Shown here: piece after piece, positions 27,122 through 36,488 of the stretch
Numbering within the stretch: the stretch's first letter is position 1
Layout: the number at the start of each line of letters is the position of its first letter
Assembly: GCF_001758465.1 (NCBI RefSeq)
Contig: NZ_MJIC01000014.1
Span: 680,608 to 744,607, forward strand
Direction: 5' to 3'
Origin: Marisediminitalea lipolytica
Lineage (GTDB): Bacteria > Pseudomonadota > Gammaproteobacteria > Enterobacterales > Alteromonadaceae
DNA: 64,000 nucleotides
Translations under genes and position numbers: made by a program
Notes under the pieces: model-generated
What the model saw: only the letters and a program-made list of their open reading frames with translations
Told to the model about the DNA's origin: nothing
Database searches by the model: none

Positions 27122-29578
27122 ATGAATATGAGTATCACATTTTTACACCCCTATTATGCGTTGCTGTTGCTGTTGCTATTGCTACCGGCAATTTTGTGGT
27201 TGGGCCGGCGTAGCAAAACCAGCCTGAGTGTTTTGCGTTGTTTGCTGATAACCGCCTTAGTGCTGGCATTAATGCAGCCAGTTTGGCTTCACTCTTCGAC
27301 CAGTGCCATGCGTGTATTTATTGTGGATACTGATTCTGCTAATGCCATGGAAGACGCTGGTGCAGAACAGGCCTGGCTGAATGAGCAGATTGCATCCCTG
27401 CCACAAACCGTGGCGGTAAAAGTGATACAAATCGGCGGGATGCCTTTATCCCTTAACCGTGGCGAAATTAAACGACTACCCTCTGGCGTTAATGAAGGTG
27501 CTTTAGCAAAAGTTGTACAACAGGCTTTGTTAGAAATCCCAGCCCATGCCAATGCCGATATCACTCTGCTAAGCGATGGCCTGAGCACTACTAATAACTG
27601 GGCTGCCGCCCTGGCCGAACTCACCAGTAAAAATGTGCATTTGAACTGGGCTGAATTACCCGCAACAGCGACCCCGTTATTAAGTAAGTTAACCGTGTTA
27701 CCTGCACGGATCGGGCAGGCACTCACATTGCAGGTTTCGGCCGAGTCACTATCCGATGCCAGCCAGTGGCGAGTTGACGTTGTCGGCGCGGAGGTGTCTG
27801 TATCTCGATATATTGACCCACGTCGAGCGCAGGAAACCCTTAACCTGGGAACCGCCTCCGTGCCTTTTTCTCCCTTGGCGGTAAAGCTTTTTGAAATACA
27901 GGGCGACAAGCAAATAGAGCGTGATAGTCGCGATATCATCGCGGTAAGTCAGCCTGCCATCACCCTGTTTGCCGCCAATGCTGATAAAACCGCAGTTTCT
28001 GCGTTACAAACCCTGGTGGGTGATGCAATAACGGTGACTAGCGTCAGTCAGTATAATTCTTTTATCCAGGGTATTAACGCCAGCGAAGCGATTTGGTTAA
28101 ACAATGCCAGTGAAAAGCAACTCTCTGAGTTTCAGCAGCAGGCAATTAGAGCAGCGGTAAAACAGGGCAAAGGCTTATTTTACAGCGGCGGTGAAATGGC
28201 TTTTGCCAGTGGGGGCATGGCAAATAGCCCTCTGGCCGAAGCATTACCGGTAACACTTACACAAACTCTGGAAAAAACGGAACCTAGCGTGGCCCTGGCA
28301 ATAGTCATAGACAGTTCAGGTTCGATGCAGGGTAAACCCCTTGAACTGGCTAAACAAGTTGCCCGTCTGGCAGTCAGAAAACTGAATCCTGATGATCAGG
28401 TCGGTATCGTTGAGTTTTACGGTACGCGACAATGGTCGGTTCCTATGCAGCCTGTTAAGACGCCGGAAAACATCGAGCGGGCTATTTCGCGCATGCAGTC
28501 TATGGGCGCTACGCAACTCTTCCCGGCCATTCAGGAAGCCTATTTTGGCTTAAAACAAATCCCCGCCCGGTATCGCCACATTCTGGTAATTACTGACGCA
28601 GGCATTGAAGAAGAAAACTATCAACACCTGCTGCGCTTTGTGGCGCAGGATCAAATTAACGTCTCGACGGTCCTGGTGGGCAGTGATACCGCGCGCGAAG
28701 CACAGATGGCTGATCTGGCCAACTGGGGACGTGGGCGCTACTACAGTATTGCCGATGAGTTTGCCATGGTTGAGCTGAATTTTCATAAACCAGCAGAGCA
28801 GCCAGAGCCTGTGTTTAAGCAAGGTGCTTTTTGGTTGCAGGGTGAAAAAAGCGAACGTATTCCGCCGTTAAATGGTTACGCAAAAATTAACTCCCGTGCC
28901 AATGCTCAGACTCTGTTGAGTGAAGTTAACGCCAGCGATGTTGTTATGGCCAGCTGGCAATACGGGGCAGGGCGGGTAACCGCGTTGATGACTGATCCCA
29001 TTGGAAACGGCACTGAGCGCTGGCAAGACTGGTCTGAATATGGCCAGTGGCTGGGCACGCAACTAAGTGAGGTGGCTGACTTTGCACCACCAGTGGTAAT
29101 GAGTAGCACGCGTTTATCCGATCATGTTCTGGTAACCCTTCGGGTTGACCAAACCACAGACCGGCTGAAGTTAGCCCAATTAAATGCACAAACCGGGCAG
29201 TGGCAGGAGATTGCTGTCGAGCAACGAGCACCGGGAATTTACACAGCCAGCATCGCGGCCTCACTTGACGAAGCCGTTATGTTAAGGGCCACAGTCGACG
29301 CTAAAAACTGGTATGCGGCCAACAGTGAAAAAGAAGGCTGGTTTAATGAGACGCGGGTGAGTCTGGCTGCCAAAGATGCACTTAACCGTGTGGTTGAGCA
29401 AAGCGGTGGCAAACATTTAACGCTGGATACTCGAGAGTTACCCGCCGTGAAAGCGGACTTAGCTCTAAAAGAAACCCTGCTGTATCCATGGCTACTGGCG
29501 TTCGCGTTGTTGCTTTATTTTGCGGAAATCATTTGTCGCCGCTGGCCCACTGCCAGCATTAACCCAGGAGCCCGTTAA
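27122..29578 (+). CDS. Large vWA-domain membrane protein
   Basis: 818 residues. Two N-terminal helices (YALLLLLLLLPAILWL; CLLITALVLALMQPVWL) lead into a long periplasmic part. This includes a glutamine-amidotransferase-like stretch (KQGKGLFYSGGEMAFASGG) and a vWA domain with a perfect MIDAS, DSSGSM at about residue 397. A C-terminal helix (YPWLLAFALLLYFAEIICRRW) anchors it again. This is the layout of BatB/YfbK-like or glutamine-amidotransferase/vWA proteins. Its stop and the next start overlap (TAATG), so it is translationally coupled to the TPR giant. Confidence 0.87.
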   Translation: MNMSITFLHPYYALLLLLLLLPAILWLGRRSKTSLSVLRCLLITALVLALMQPVWLHSSTSAMRVFIVDTDSANAMEDAGAEQAWLNEQIASLPQTVAVKVIQIGGMPLSLNRGEIKRLPSGVNEGALAKVVQQALLEIPAHANADITLLSDGLSTTNNWAAALAELTSKNVHLNWAELPATATPLLSKLTVLPARIGQALTLQVSAESLSDASQWRVDVVGAEVSVSRYIDPRRAQETLNLGTASVPFSPLAVKLFEIQGDKQIERDSRDIIAVSQPAITLFAANADKTAVSALQTLVGDAITVTSVSQYNSFIQGINASEAIWLNNASEKQLSEFQQQAIRAAVKQGKGLFYSGGEMAFASGGMANSPLAEALPVTLTQTLEKTEPSVALAIVIDSSGSMQGKPLELAKQVARLAVRKLNPDDQVGIVEFYGTRQWSVPMQPVKTPENIERAISRMQSMGATQLFPAIQEAYFGLKQIPARYRHILVITDAGIEEENYQHLLRFVAQDQINVSTVLVGSDTAREAQMADLANWGRGRYYSIADEFAMVELNFHKPAEQPEPVFKQGAFWLQGEKSERIPPLNGYAKINSRANAQTLLSEVNASDVVMASWQYGAGRVTALMTDPIGNGTERWQDWSEYGQWLGTQLSEVADFAPPVVMSSTRLSDHVLVTLRVDQTTDRLKLAQLNAQTGQWQEIAVEQRAPGIYTASIAASLDEAVMLRATVDAKNWYAANSEKEGWFNETRVSLAAKDALNRVVEQSGGKHLTLDTRELPAVKADLALKETLLYPWLLAFALLLYFAEIICRRWPTASINPGAR

Positions 29579-32500
29579 TGAAAGTTTTATCCCGCGTAAC
29601 CTGTGCGCTCCTGTTAGTGAGTGAGCTACTTTGCCCGCCAATGGCTGTTGCCGAAAATCAGTCGGTACTGCAGGTTGTGCAAAGCGAATGGGATGCACAC
29701 AAGGCGGCTGCTGAGCTATATCATCAGGCTTTGGTGAATCGCGACGTGGCGGCATTATTAGCTTCATTAAATAGCATAAGCGAATCCGCGCTTGTTCCAA
29801 CCCATCGTGCCAAAGCGCTGACTATAGCCGGGATAGTAAACTGGCTGCGTGGTGATGTGGCGGGGGCCGAAATGGCGCTGCAACAGGCGTTAATGCTTTC
29901 ACCCTCCGCTAATTTAAAATCTATTTATGCTGCGTTAACCCTGGCTAGGGGCGAACACGATAAAACTATGGTTAATGGTGATGCAGCAAGTAATGTGAAT
30001 GGCAAAGCAATGCAGGCATTACTTAGCCATGAGCCGCTGGCCTTAGTGCAATTTGCCGAACAACAACCTGATTATGCGCTGGGCGCTGTACGAGTACTGA
30101 CTTTACTGGGTTACACCGGCGAAGCTCTGCAACTAATTAACCAGTTATCCATCGGCGGTTCACCATTATTAGCGGCCGATACGGCGCTAAGTACTCAGGC
30201 TTATGCAGCAGCAGCCCGCTATGCCTGGCAAGCCTATGAAGGAGCTACCGATAAAGCGCAGCAGCGTTATGCCCTGGCGTTATTTAGTGAAGCCTGGCGG
30301 CTGGCCGGTGACCTTAGCAGTGCTGAGCAGCAGTTGGCGGCAAAGCCGCAAACCGTGGAAGTCAGTCAGATCCGCATTGATATACTGATGGAGCTGGGTG
30401 AATACGATAAAGCACTTAAAATCACCCGTTCTTCTAGCGAACCTGCCATCATCGCCCGTCAGGCAGGCCTGCTGGAACTGGCAAACCGCACCAACGAACT
30501 TACTGCGCTGTATAAGGAACAAATGCAGCGCCAGCCACAAAACATCAATGGTTATACGGGACTCGCCGGCCTGCACATCAATGCGGGAAACCTGGATGCA
30601 GCCAAAGGGGTATTTAACACATTGCTGGCGCGAAACCCTGATGATACGGCTTTGTTGCTTGATGCTGCCCGGCAGATGGTAGCGATGGGGTTGACCGACG
30701 CAGCGATTGCGTTGGTAAAAAACAAAGGAAATGATGACTCGCTATCACTGCAGGTAAGACAGTTTTTGTTTGAAACCTATCTTGCCCGAGGGGATGAGGA
30801 AAAGGCCCTTACCGTGCTGGCCTTCCTTGATGAGCAACTGCCGCAACAAAGTATGGTCAGATTACAACTGGCGGAAAACTACGAGCGCCTGCATCGCTCT
30901 GATAATGCACTGGCAATATTGCAGAAGTTAGAACAAATCAGGGGCACGCTGGGTTACGACCAGCAATTGCATATTGCAGCACTGGCTTATGCCACAGGCA
31001 ATACCGAGGCTGCGCTTATGCGTTGGCAACAGCTGTGGCAACAGGCTCAGCTTCCTGCACGCCGACAGTTTCTGGCAAACCGAATTATCAGCGTATCGGC
31101 GCAAACCGGGCGACTAACTGCACTGGCTGAAAAACTGGCTGAAAAGTTATTGAAGGGGCAGGCAAATGCCAGCGAAGTCGAATTGCTGGTGAGTGTTTAC
31201 CTGACGGAAAAGCAAATTAAGCCTGCACTTGAGGCAATTAACAGCCTGTTTAGCCAAGGCAAGATTAGTCAGATTGAGCAGCTCAGAATGCAGGCTAAGC
31301 TGTATTCTAAAACCCGGGACTATGTGAGCTTAAACAAGGTTTGGCAGCAGTTGGCAGAGCTCGATAGCAGTAACGCTGATACTTACTGGCAGCAAATTAC
31401 CCTGAATACCTTGCGGAATCATGTCAGAGAGAACCCGGCTCCGGGCGCTGCGGCATCAGCAGACACATTTGAACGTTCTCAAACCCGCACCGTAGAGTCA
31501 TTACTGACGGAACTAAAAGCATCCTCGCCCGCGTTTTCCGATAACGCCTTTGCGGCTGGCATTTACGCCATGGCCGGGTTAACGCAGGAGGCTATTCGTC
31601 TGTATCAGCTTGCCGTATTAGAAAAACAACAGAGTGTTGATTCACTGCTTCAACAGGCGGTACTGTTAAAGCAGCAGGGGCAATTAACAACAGCCATCGC
31701 TATACTGCAATACCAGTCCATCTTTGGCGAGACAAAAGAACTGCAAAGCGCTGCGGTTGATGGTTTATTGAATCTGCTGGCCAATGAAAACCCGGAAACG
31801 GAAAACCACAATAAGCAAATAAATACGCAAACCCTAACCTGGCTAAAGCGCAGACTGCTCGTAGACATTATCATCCAGGAAGAGCCGACTCAGGCGTTGT
31901 TTACCTATGCCGAGGTAGCGCAGCAATTGGCCGACTATACCAGTGTAGAACAAGCGAACCGCCTGCTGGCAGCAACAAACCCCGCACTACGGCCAACCCT
32001 GCTAAGAGGCCTGGTTACCCTTTACAGTGGCTCAAAAAGTGACAACGCCAGTGGACCGATATTTGGCGATAACGCTAAAAAGCTGTTGTATGGACGACGC
32101 TTGTTGGTGTTAAAACCTTTGTTTCCCCCGGCTTTTTACGCCGATTTAGCGCAAACACTGCTGGAAGACGGGCAGTTCTTAGAAGCCGAGCAAGCATTTT
32201 CTCTGATCACCAATATTCCGGGACTGGTAAACGTGAAGCAATTGAAAGGCAATGCTTACGCCCATATCGGAAAAGCTGAACAGGCGTTGGTTAATTTTCG
32301 TCAGGCTTTAGCCACAGATCAGGCCAATATTGGCTTATTGTTAAAAACGGCTGTACTGGAAACCCAGACCGGCCATCCCGAGATCGCCAATTACTGGTAT
32401 CGGCAGGGGATTGAGTATCTGCTCAACCAATTGCCACTGGTTGAAGGTGTGGATCCGCAGCAAAAATACCTCAACTACCACCGCTATGCAGGCGCTTTAA

Positions 32501-35500
32501 CTGAAGGACTAATGCTGACATGGACCGCTTCGGAAGTACCTTATAAGGAGGCATTGGATGAGATAATCACCGCTTTTACGCAAACATTTCAGCAAACGCG
32601 GTTAGCACCTGCCAAGGCAAAACTTGCCGATTACCCCCGCTTAAATGCCTGGTGGCAACTCGTTAAACCTTTAGCATTTTCGCTGTCTGAGCCAGCTCTG
32701 ATTACCGGGTTGGCAGACCAACTATCGCGCCAGTTTACCCAGGATCCTGAGTTTGCCCACGACATGACGCATTTTGCCTTAATGCATGGTGAGTGGCAGC
32801 CCGAGGAAGGTGACAACAGAAAATCCTGGCCAATGCAGGCTTTGCTGCAACAAGCCAGAGACGCCGATAATTTTGCATTACAACTGGCCATTGCCCTGAC
32901 TACTCAGGATCAGGCTGCCAGTGTGGATCTGATCCGGCAAGTGGTAAAGGCACACAATGCTGAGAGCCCGGGTGGCTACGAACAGTCACTGCGTCATCAG
33001 TATTATTCTGCTTTATTAAAAACGTTACAGCAGGTATCGCCGGATACCTTTGTGCAATGGTTCTGGCCGGAGTTTAAGCAAAGCCGGGATTTACCCGAGG
33101 TTTTATTTAATTTACTCAGAGCGCAGCCAGCATTTTATGCGCAGCTTGAAACCCGTTTAACACTCCTTTCAGATGAAGCTTTGATGGCACTGGTTATCAG
33201 GTTCAGTGCGTCGCCGGTTCCTTCGGGTTTGTTTGGCAGTGAAAAAAGTCCTGATTTTACGGCTGAACTGGTGGCGAGGCTGACGACGCTGCAACTTATT
33301 GAAGTGTATGCTCAGTTGCAACATAAACTGGAACGCGATGGCCAACAGGCATACCTGCAACCCGAATTGCTGACCTATTTACTTAATCAGCCTCTGAGTG
33401 ACGACCAGCAAAATCGCTTAAAGGACGCGATGGTAAGGGCTGCGGGATATTCGATACCCGGCAAGCCTGTAACGGCAGCAGCGGCGATACGTTGGTTACA
33501 GTTTGATATTCATCCGGCTAATCAGGCCTTAGTACTTGCTAGCCTAAGCGTAGCAGCGGCAAGTTGCAGCGGTTGCGAGCTATTGCCACAGATTGCAGCC
33601 GCTTACTTTGCGGGTGATAAACGCCATGCTTATCAGCTGGTATCAGATTATCGCGGTTCGCAAACTGACAATTATGTACTCGGTGCACTCAACAATTTAA
33701 CGGAACGCTATTTTAGTGAACAACGGGCTGAGTACATCGCACAGTTTTTAGCTGATACGGCTGCGCACCCGGCTAATAAATCTGCACGGGATACCTTTGT
33801 GAATGAGGTAGTCAGAACCATGCGTCCCTCTGCCGATTTGCTGGCCGTATACGCAAAACTGCACGGGCTGGTGCCGCAGGATGAAGAGTATCTGACTGGC
33901 TTACTCACGCTGCAATGGCAACAGAAAGCGTTGACCAGCTTTATAACGACGCTGGATGATTGGTTACAGATGCATCCTGATGCACAGCACCAGAAACTTC
34001 TCTGGCTTGCCTGTCAGTTGGTCAATGAAGATACTGCATTAAAGGCCATTCCGGCTGATGTATTTAACTCGCCAAAGCAGATTAAAGCGTGGTTAAACCT
34101 GGCTGGAAGAGGGCTGATTGAAGGCTTGTACGAGCCGGTTTTTGAGTCATTTGCAAGCCGCTTTGCCGAGTTGCCGTTACTTGTACAATTAAAAAAGCAG
34201 CAGGGTTTAACGCGTAATGAACAACCATCAAAGCCTGACCTAAAGCAACTCGCCAGCTTAGTTAAGATCCAGAGCGAAGCGGCCCGGGCCTTACTGAATA
34301 CGCTCTGGCAAAATGGTTACAGCGGGCAGAAGCAGTTTGATGACAGCGGTCTGGATCGAGAGCAGCTGTTACATACCCGTTTTGATCTTAAAGGCACACC
34401 GCTAACCCAGGAGCAGGTTCTGCGCGATGGGAATGCAGCGCCGGATCTATTCGCTACCATGGCTGCGGATCCCAAGGTAACTGCTATGTTCATCGAATGG
34501 TTACTGGCCTTGCCGGATAACGAAAGGTTTTCTCAGCAACGTCTCTACAATCTAATTGTTACCGGCTGGCTGCAACAGGGGCGGGCGCAGGAGCATTACG
34601 CTCAGTTGCTGGATAAATTGGCAGGTTCAACGCTGACAGCCCATGATTTGCAACTGCTGGTGACGCTGCTAACCGAGTCCGGGCCACAACCGCAATCAGA
34701 GCAACTTTCACAGTTAATTGCGCAAGCATCAACGCTGCCTTTAATGACGCCAGCCACCCGGATCCGTTTATCTTATTTGGCGGCACGTCTGGCGCGGTAC
34801 GAGATTGCAGGAGAACTGTTAAAGGCGGCATTCTGGCAATTACGTTATCCCGCGGCCACTATTGCTAATCGAATGGCGGTAACTCGTCTTGAACAACCTT
34901 CATTTGCAACAATTGTGCAGGCGCTGGGTGAATGGCAGAACAAAGATAAGGCGCATCAACTGCTTATGCAATTACTGGAATTGTTTCCGGCTGAATTTGC
35001 TAGCGAACCCGAGCTCCAGGCACTTTGGCAGGCCTTCGAGATATCGGCAATAACCCGCACAAGCACAAAAACTGACGCGAAACAGCGTGTACAAGAGATT
35101 TTAGATAATACCTCCGTTGCGATAGTTGATTCGCCCGGTGTAGCCCGGCAGTTTGAGCTGTCGAAAGCGGCCTTTTACCTTAATCAGGGCGATTTAAAAC
35201 TGGCTGTTAAGGCGATAGTGAATGTGCTTGCACAGATACCACAGGCCAATCCACAGGCGTTTTATAATCGGCAGTTGCTGTTGCTGGCACGACAACTGTT
35301 CGGCGCGCAAGGAAATCTAATTATTCAAAACACGGATCCCTCTGTTTATGTAGCGAAGCTGGTGGCAGCGCAATCTGCAGATATTCAGGAACAGCTGCTA
35401 AGTGAAGTTGAGCGGCAAGCCGCAGAAAATAAAGCAAAAGACATTACTGCGAATCTGGCGGCATTAAGAAATGCGTTGCAAACCACCAAACAACAACAGG

Positions 35501-35538
35501 AAATGCCGCATGCGGTATCGCAATCCATAGCCGACTAA
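29578..35538 (+). CDS. Giant exported TPR-repeat protein
   Basis: 1,986 residues. A signal peptide (MKVLSRVTCALLLVSELLCPPMAVA) is followed almost wholly by helical repeats; TPR-like units are clear at several points (GYTGLAGLHINAGNLDAAKGVF, AYAHIGKAEQALVNFRQAL, YLNQGDLKLAVKAIV). It has no other recognisable domain. It should be a periplasmic scaffold for the vWA proteins or their clients. TPR proteins accompany BatA/BatB in other bacteria, but this one is several times longer than usual. It overlaps the upstream gene by one base; a protease gene follows after 67 bp. Confidence 0.85.
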   Translation: MKVLSRVTCALLLVSELLCPPMAVAENQSVLQVVQSEWDAHKAAAELYHQALVNRDVAALLASLNSISESALVPTHRAKALTIAGIVNWLRGDVAGAEMALQQALMLSPSANLKSIYAALTLARGEHDKTMVNGDAASNVNGKAMQALLSHEPLALVQFAEQQPDYALGAVRVLTLLGYTGEALQLINQLSIGGSPLLAADTALSTQAYAAAARYAWQAYEGATDKAQQRYALALFSEAWRLAGDLSSAEQQLAAKPQTVEVSQIRIDILMELGEYDKALKITRSSSEPAIIARQAGLLELANRTNELTALYKEQMQRQPQNINGYTGLAGLHINAGNLDAAKGVFNTLLARNPDDTALLLDAARQMVAMGLTDAAIALVKNKGNDDSLSLQVRQFLFETYLARGDEEKALTVLAFLDEQLPQQSMVRLQLAENYERLHRSDNALAILQKLEQIRGTLGYDQQLHIAALAYATGNTEAALMRWQQLWQQAQLPARRQFLANRIISVSAQTGRLTALAEKLAEKLLKGQANASEVELLVSVYLTEKQIKPALEAINSLFSQGKISQIEQLRMQAKLYSKTRDYVSLNKVWQQLAELDSSNADTYWQQITLNTLRNHVRENPAPGAAASADTFERSQTRTVESLLTELKASSPAFSDNAFAAGIYAMAGLTQEAIRLYQLAVLEKQQSVDSLLQQAVLLKQQGQLTTAIAILQYQSIFGETKELQSAAVDGLLNLLANENPETENHNKQINTQTLTWLKRRLLVDIIIQEEPTQALFTYAEVAQQLADYTSVEQANRLLAATNPALRPTLLRGLVTLYSGSKSDNASGPIFGDNAKKLLYGRRLLVLKPLFPPAFYADLAQTLLEDGQFLEAEQAFSLITNIPGLVNVKQLKGNAYAHIGKAEQALVNFRQALATDQANIGLLLKTAVLETQTGHPEIANYWYRQGIEYLLNQLPLVEGVDPQQKYLNYHRYAGALTEGLMLTWTASEVPYKEALDEIITAFTQTFQQTRLAPAKAKLADYPRLNAWWQLVKPLAFSLSEPALITGLADQLSRQFTQDPEFAHDMTHFALMHGEWQPEEGDNRKSWPMQALLQQARDADNFALQLAIALTTQDQAASVDLIRQVVKAHNAESPGGYEQSLRHQYYSALLKTLQQVSPDTFVQWFWPEFKQSRDLPEVLFNLLRAQPAFYAQLETRLTLLSDEALMALVIRFSASPVPSGLFGSEKSPDFTAELVARLTTLQLIEVYAQLQHKLERDGQQAYLQPELLTYLLNQPLSDDQQNRLKDAMVRAAGYSIPGKPVTAAAAIRWLQFDIHPANQALVLASLSVAAASCSGCELLPQIAAAYFAGDKRHAYQLVSDYRGSQTDNYVLGALNNLTERYFSEQRAEYIAQFLADTAAHPANKSARDTFVNEVVRTMRPSADLLAVYAKLHGLVPQDEEYLTGLLTLQWQQKALTSFITTLDDWLQMHPDAQHQKLLWLACQLVNEDTALKAIPADVFNSPKQIKAWLNLAGRGLIEGLYEPVFESFASRFAELPLLVQLKKQQGLTRNEQPSKPDLKQLASLVKIQSEAARALLNTLWQNGYSGQKQFDDSGLDREQLLHTRFDLKGTPLTQEQVLRDGNAAPDLFATMAADPKVTAMFIEWLLALPDNERFSQQRLYNLIVTGWLQQGRAQEHYAQLLDKLAGSTLTAHDLQLLVTLLTESGPQPQSEQLSQLIAQASTLPLMTPATRIRLSYLAARLARYEIAGELLKAAFWQLRYPAATIANRMAVTRLEQPSFATIVQALGEWQNKDKAHQLLMQLLELFPAEFASEPELQALWQAFEISAITRTSTKTDAKQRVQEILDNTSVAIVDSPGVARQFELSKAAFYLNQGDLKLAVKAIVNVLAQIPQANPQAFYNRQLLLLARQLFGAQGNLIIQNTDPSVYVAKLVAAQSADIQEQLLSEVERQAAENKAKDITANLAALRNALQTTKQQQEMPHAVSQSIAD

Positions 35539-35605
35539 AGCTGTGTCAGTTGTATGCAAGCAAGCCGTGCTAGCGTGAATATTTAACCCAAGTAAGAGAC
35601 TACCT

Positions 35606-36484
35606 ATGCTTACCCGAATGTTAGCTTTGCTGGCCCTGGTGCTTGTCAGTTTTGTTAAAGCCGCCCCGCAAAACACGTTTTCTGATAGTGCCCCATTGCG
35701 GTTTGATAATCGCCAGCGCCCGGTTATCGCCACACACATTAATCAGCAGGGGCCGTATTTTATGGTGGTGGACACTGCCGCCGAAGCCAGCCTACTGGTG
35801 CCTGAGATGGGCAATATTCTGGGGCTTACGCCGCGTGAGAGTGAAATGACCATACGCGGTGCAACAGGTGTTACTCAAGCCCGCTATTTTGCGGTTGACC
35901 ATTTTGCGAGCCCGTTGTTTAACTTTACCGACATGGTGTTGTTTGAATTGCCGAATCCGGGTTCTACGCCGGCTGCCGGTATTATCGGTATGGATATTTT
36001 TCAGCAGCAGGCGCTACAGTTTCATATTGCTGAAAGTCGGCTCGAGGTACTGCCAAGCGGCAGCTTTGATGACAAACAACGTTATCTGCCTGTTCCTGCA
36101 TTGGCGCATGATGGGTTAGCCATGCAAATCATGGTAAAGCTTAACGGCGTGGAGATTCCGGCAACCATTGATACCGGTGCGGCGGTAACGATAGCTACCC
36201 CCTCGGTACTTAAAGCGCTGGGGTTAAGCTTTGATGACCCGGGGTTGACAGCTGAGGGTGAGATCCATGGCGCGACAAAGGAGGGCATAGCCATTAAAAA
36301 GGCCGAGCTGGATAGTCTGTCATTGGGGCCTATCACCCTGCGAAATATACCGGTTCGCTTTACTGCATCCTCACATAATCCCGCCGCAGCAATGACTATT
36401 GGCGTTGATTTGCTATATCTGTTTGAGGGCTTTGTACTGGATTTTCCCGCACAACAGTTTTACCTCATGCTGCCTGCTGGATAA
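35606..36484 (+). CDS. Exported retropepsin-like aspartic protease
   Basis: 292 residues with a signal peptide (MLTRMLALLALVLVSFVKA). Two lobes each carry a protease-like active-site loop: VVDTAAEAS at about residue 56 (DTA in place of DTG) and TIDTGAAVTIATPSVL at about residue 188 (canonical DTG). Hydrophobic-hydrophobic-Gly elements (AAGIIGMDIF, AMTIGVDLLYLF) follow each lobe. This is a bacterial single-chain pair of retropepsin-like domains, probably periplasmic. It may belong to the MoxR/vWA operon (67-bp gap) and process one of its products. It converges with the PAS kinase gene, 4 bp between stops. Confidence 0.85.
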   Translation: MLTRMLALLALVLVSFVKAAPQNTFSDSAPLRFDNRQRPVIATHINQQGPYFMVVDTAAEASLLVPEMGNILGLTPRESEMTIRGATGVTQARYFAVDHFASPLFNFTDMVLFELPNPGSTPAAGIIGMDIFQQQALQFHIAESRLEVLPSGSFDDKQRYLPVPALAHDGLAMQIMVKLNGVEIPATIDTGAAVTIATPSVLKALGLSFDDPGLTAEGEIHGATKEGIAIKKAELDSLSLGPITLRNIPVRFTASSHNPAAAMTIGVDLLYLFEGFVLDFPAQQFYLMLPAG

Positions 36485-36488
36485 CGGA

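Noticed and set aside
35555..35573. TGCAAG...TGCTAG before the aspartic protease gene as a fourth regulon site
   Set aside because: The half-sites are 7 bp apart instead of 5 and the second is mismatched, so the 11-bp period is broken.
14767..36484. Dedicated proteobacterial sortase cluster with its two-component system
   Set aside because: A TCS and vWA proteins are present, but no sortase or sorting-signal protein was found.
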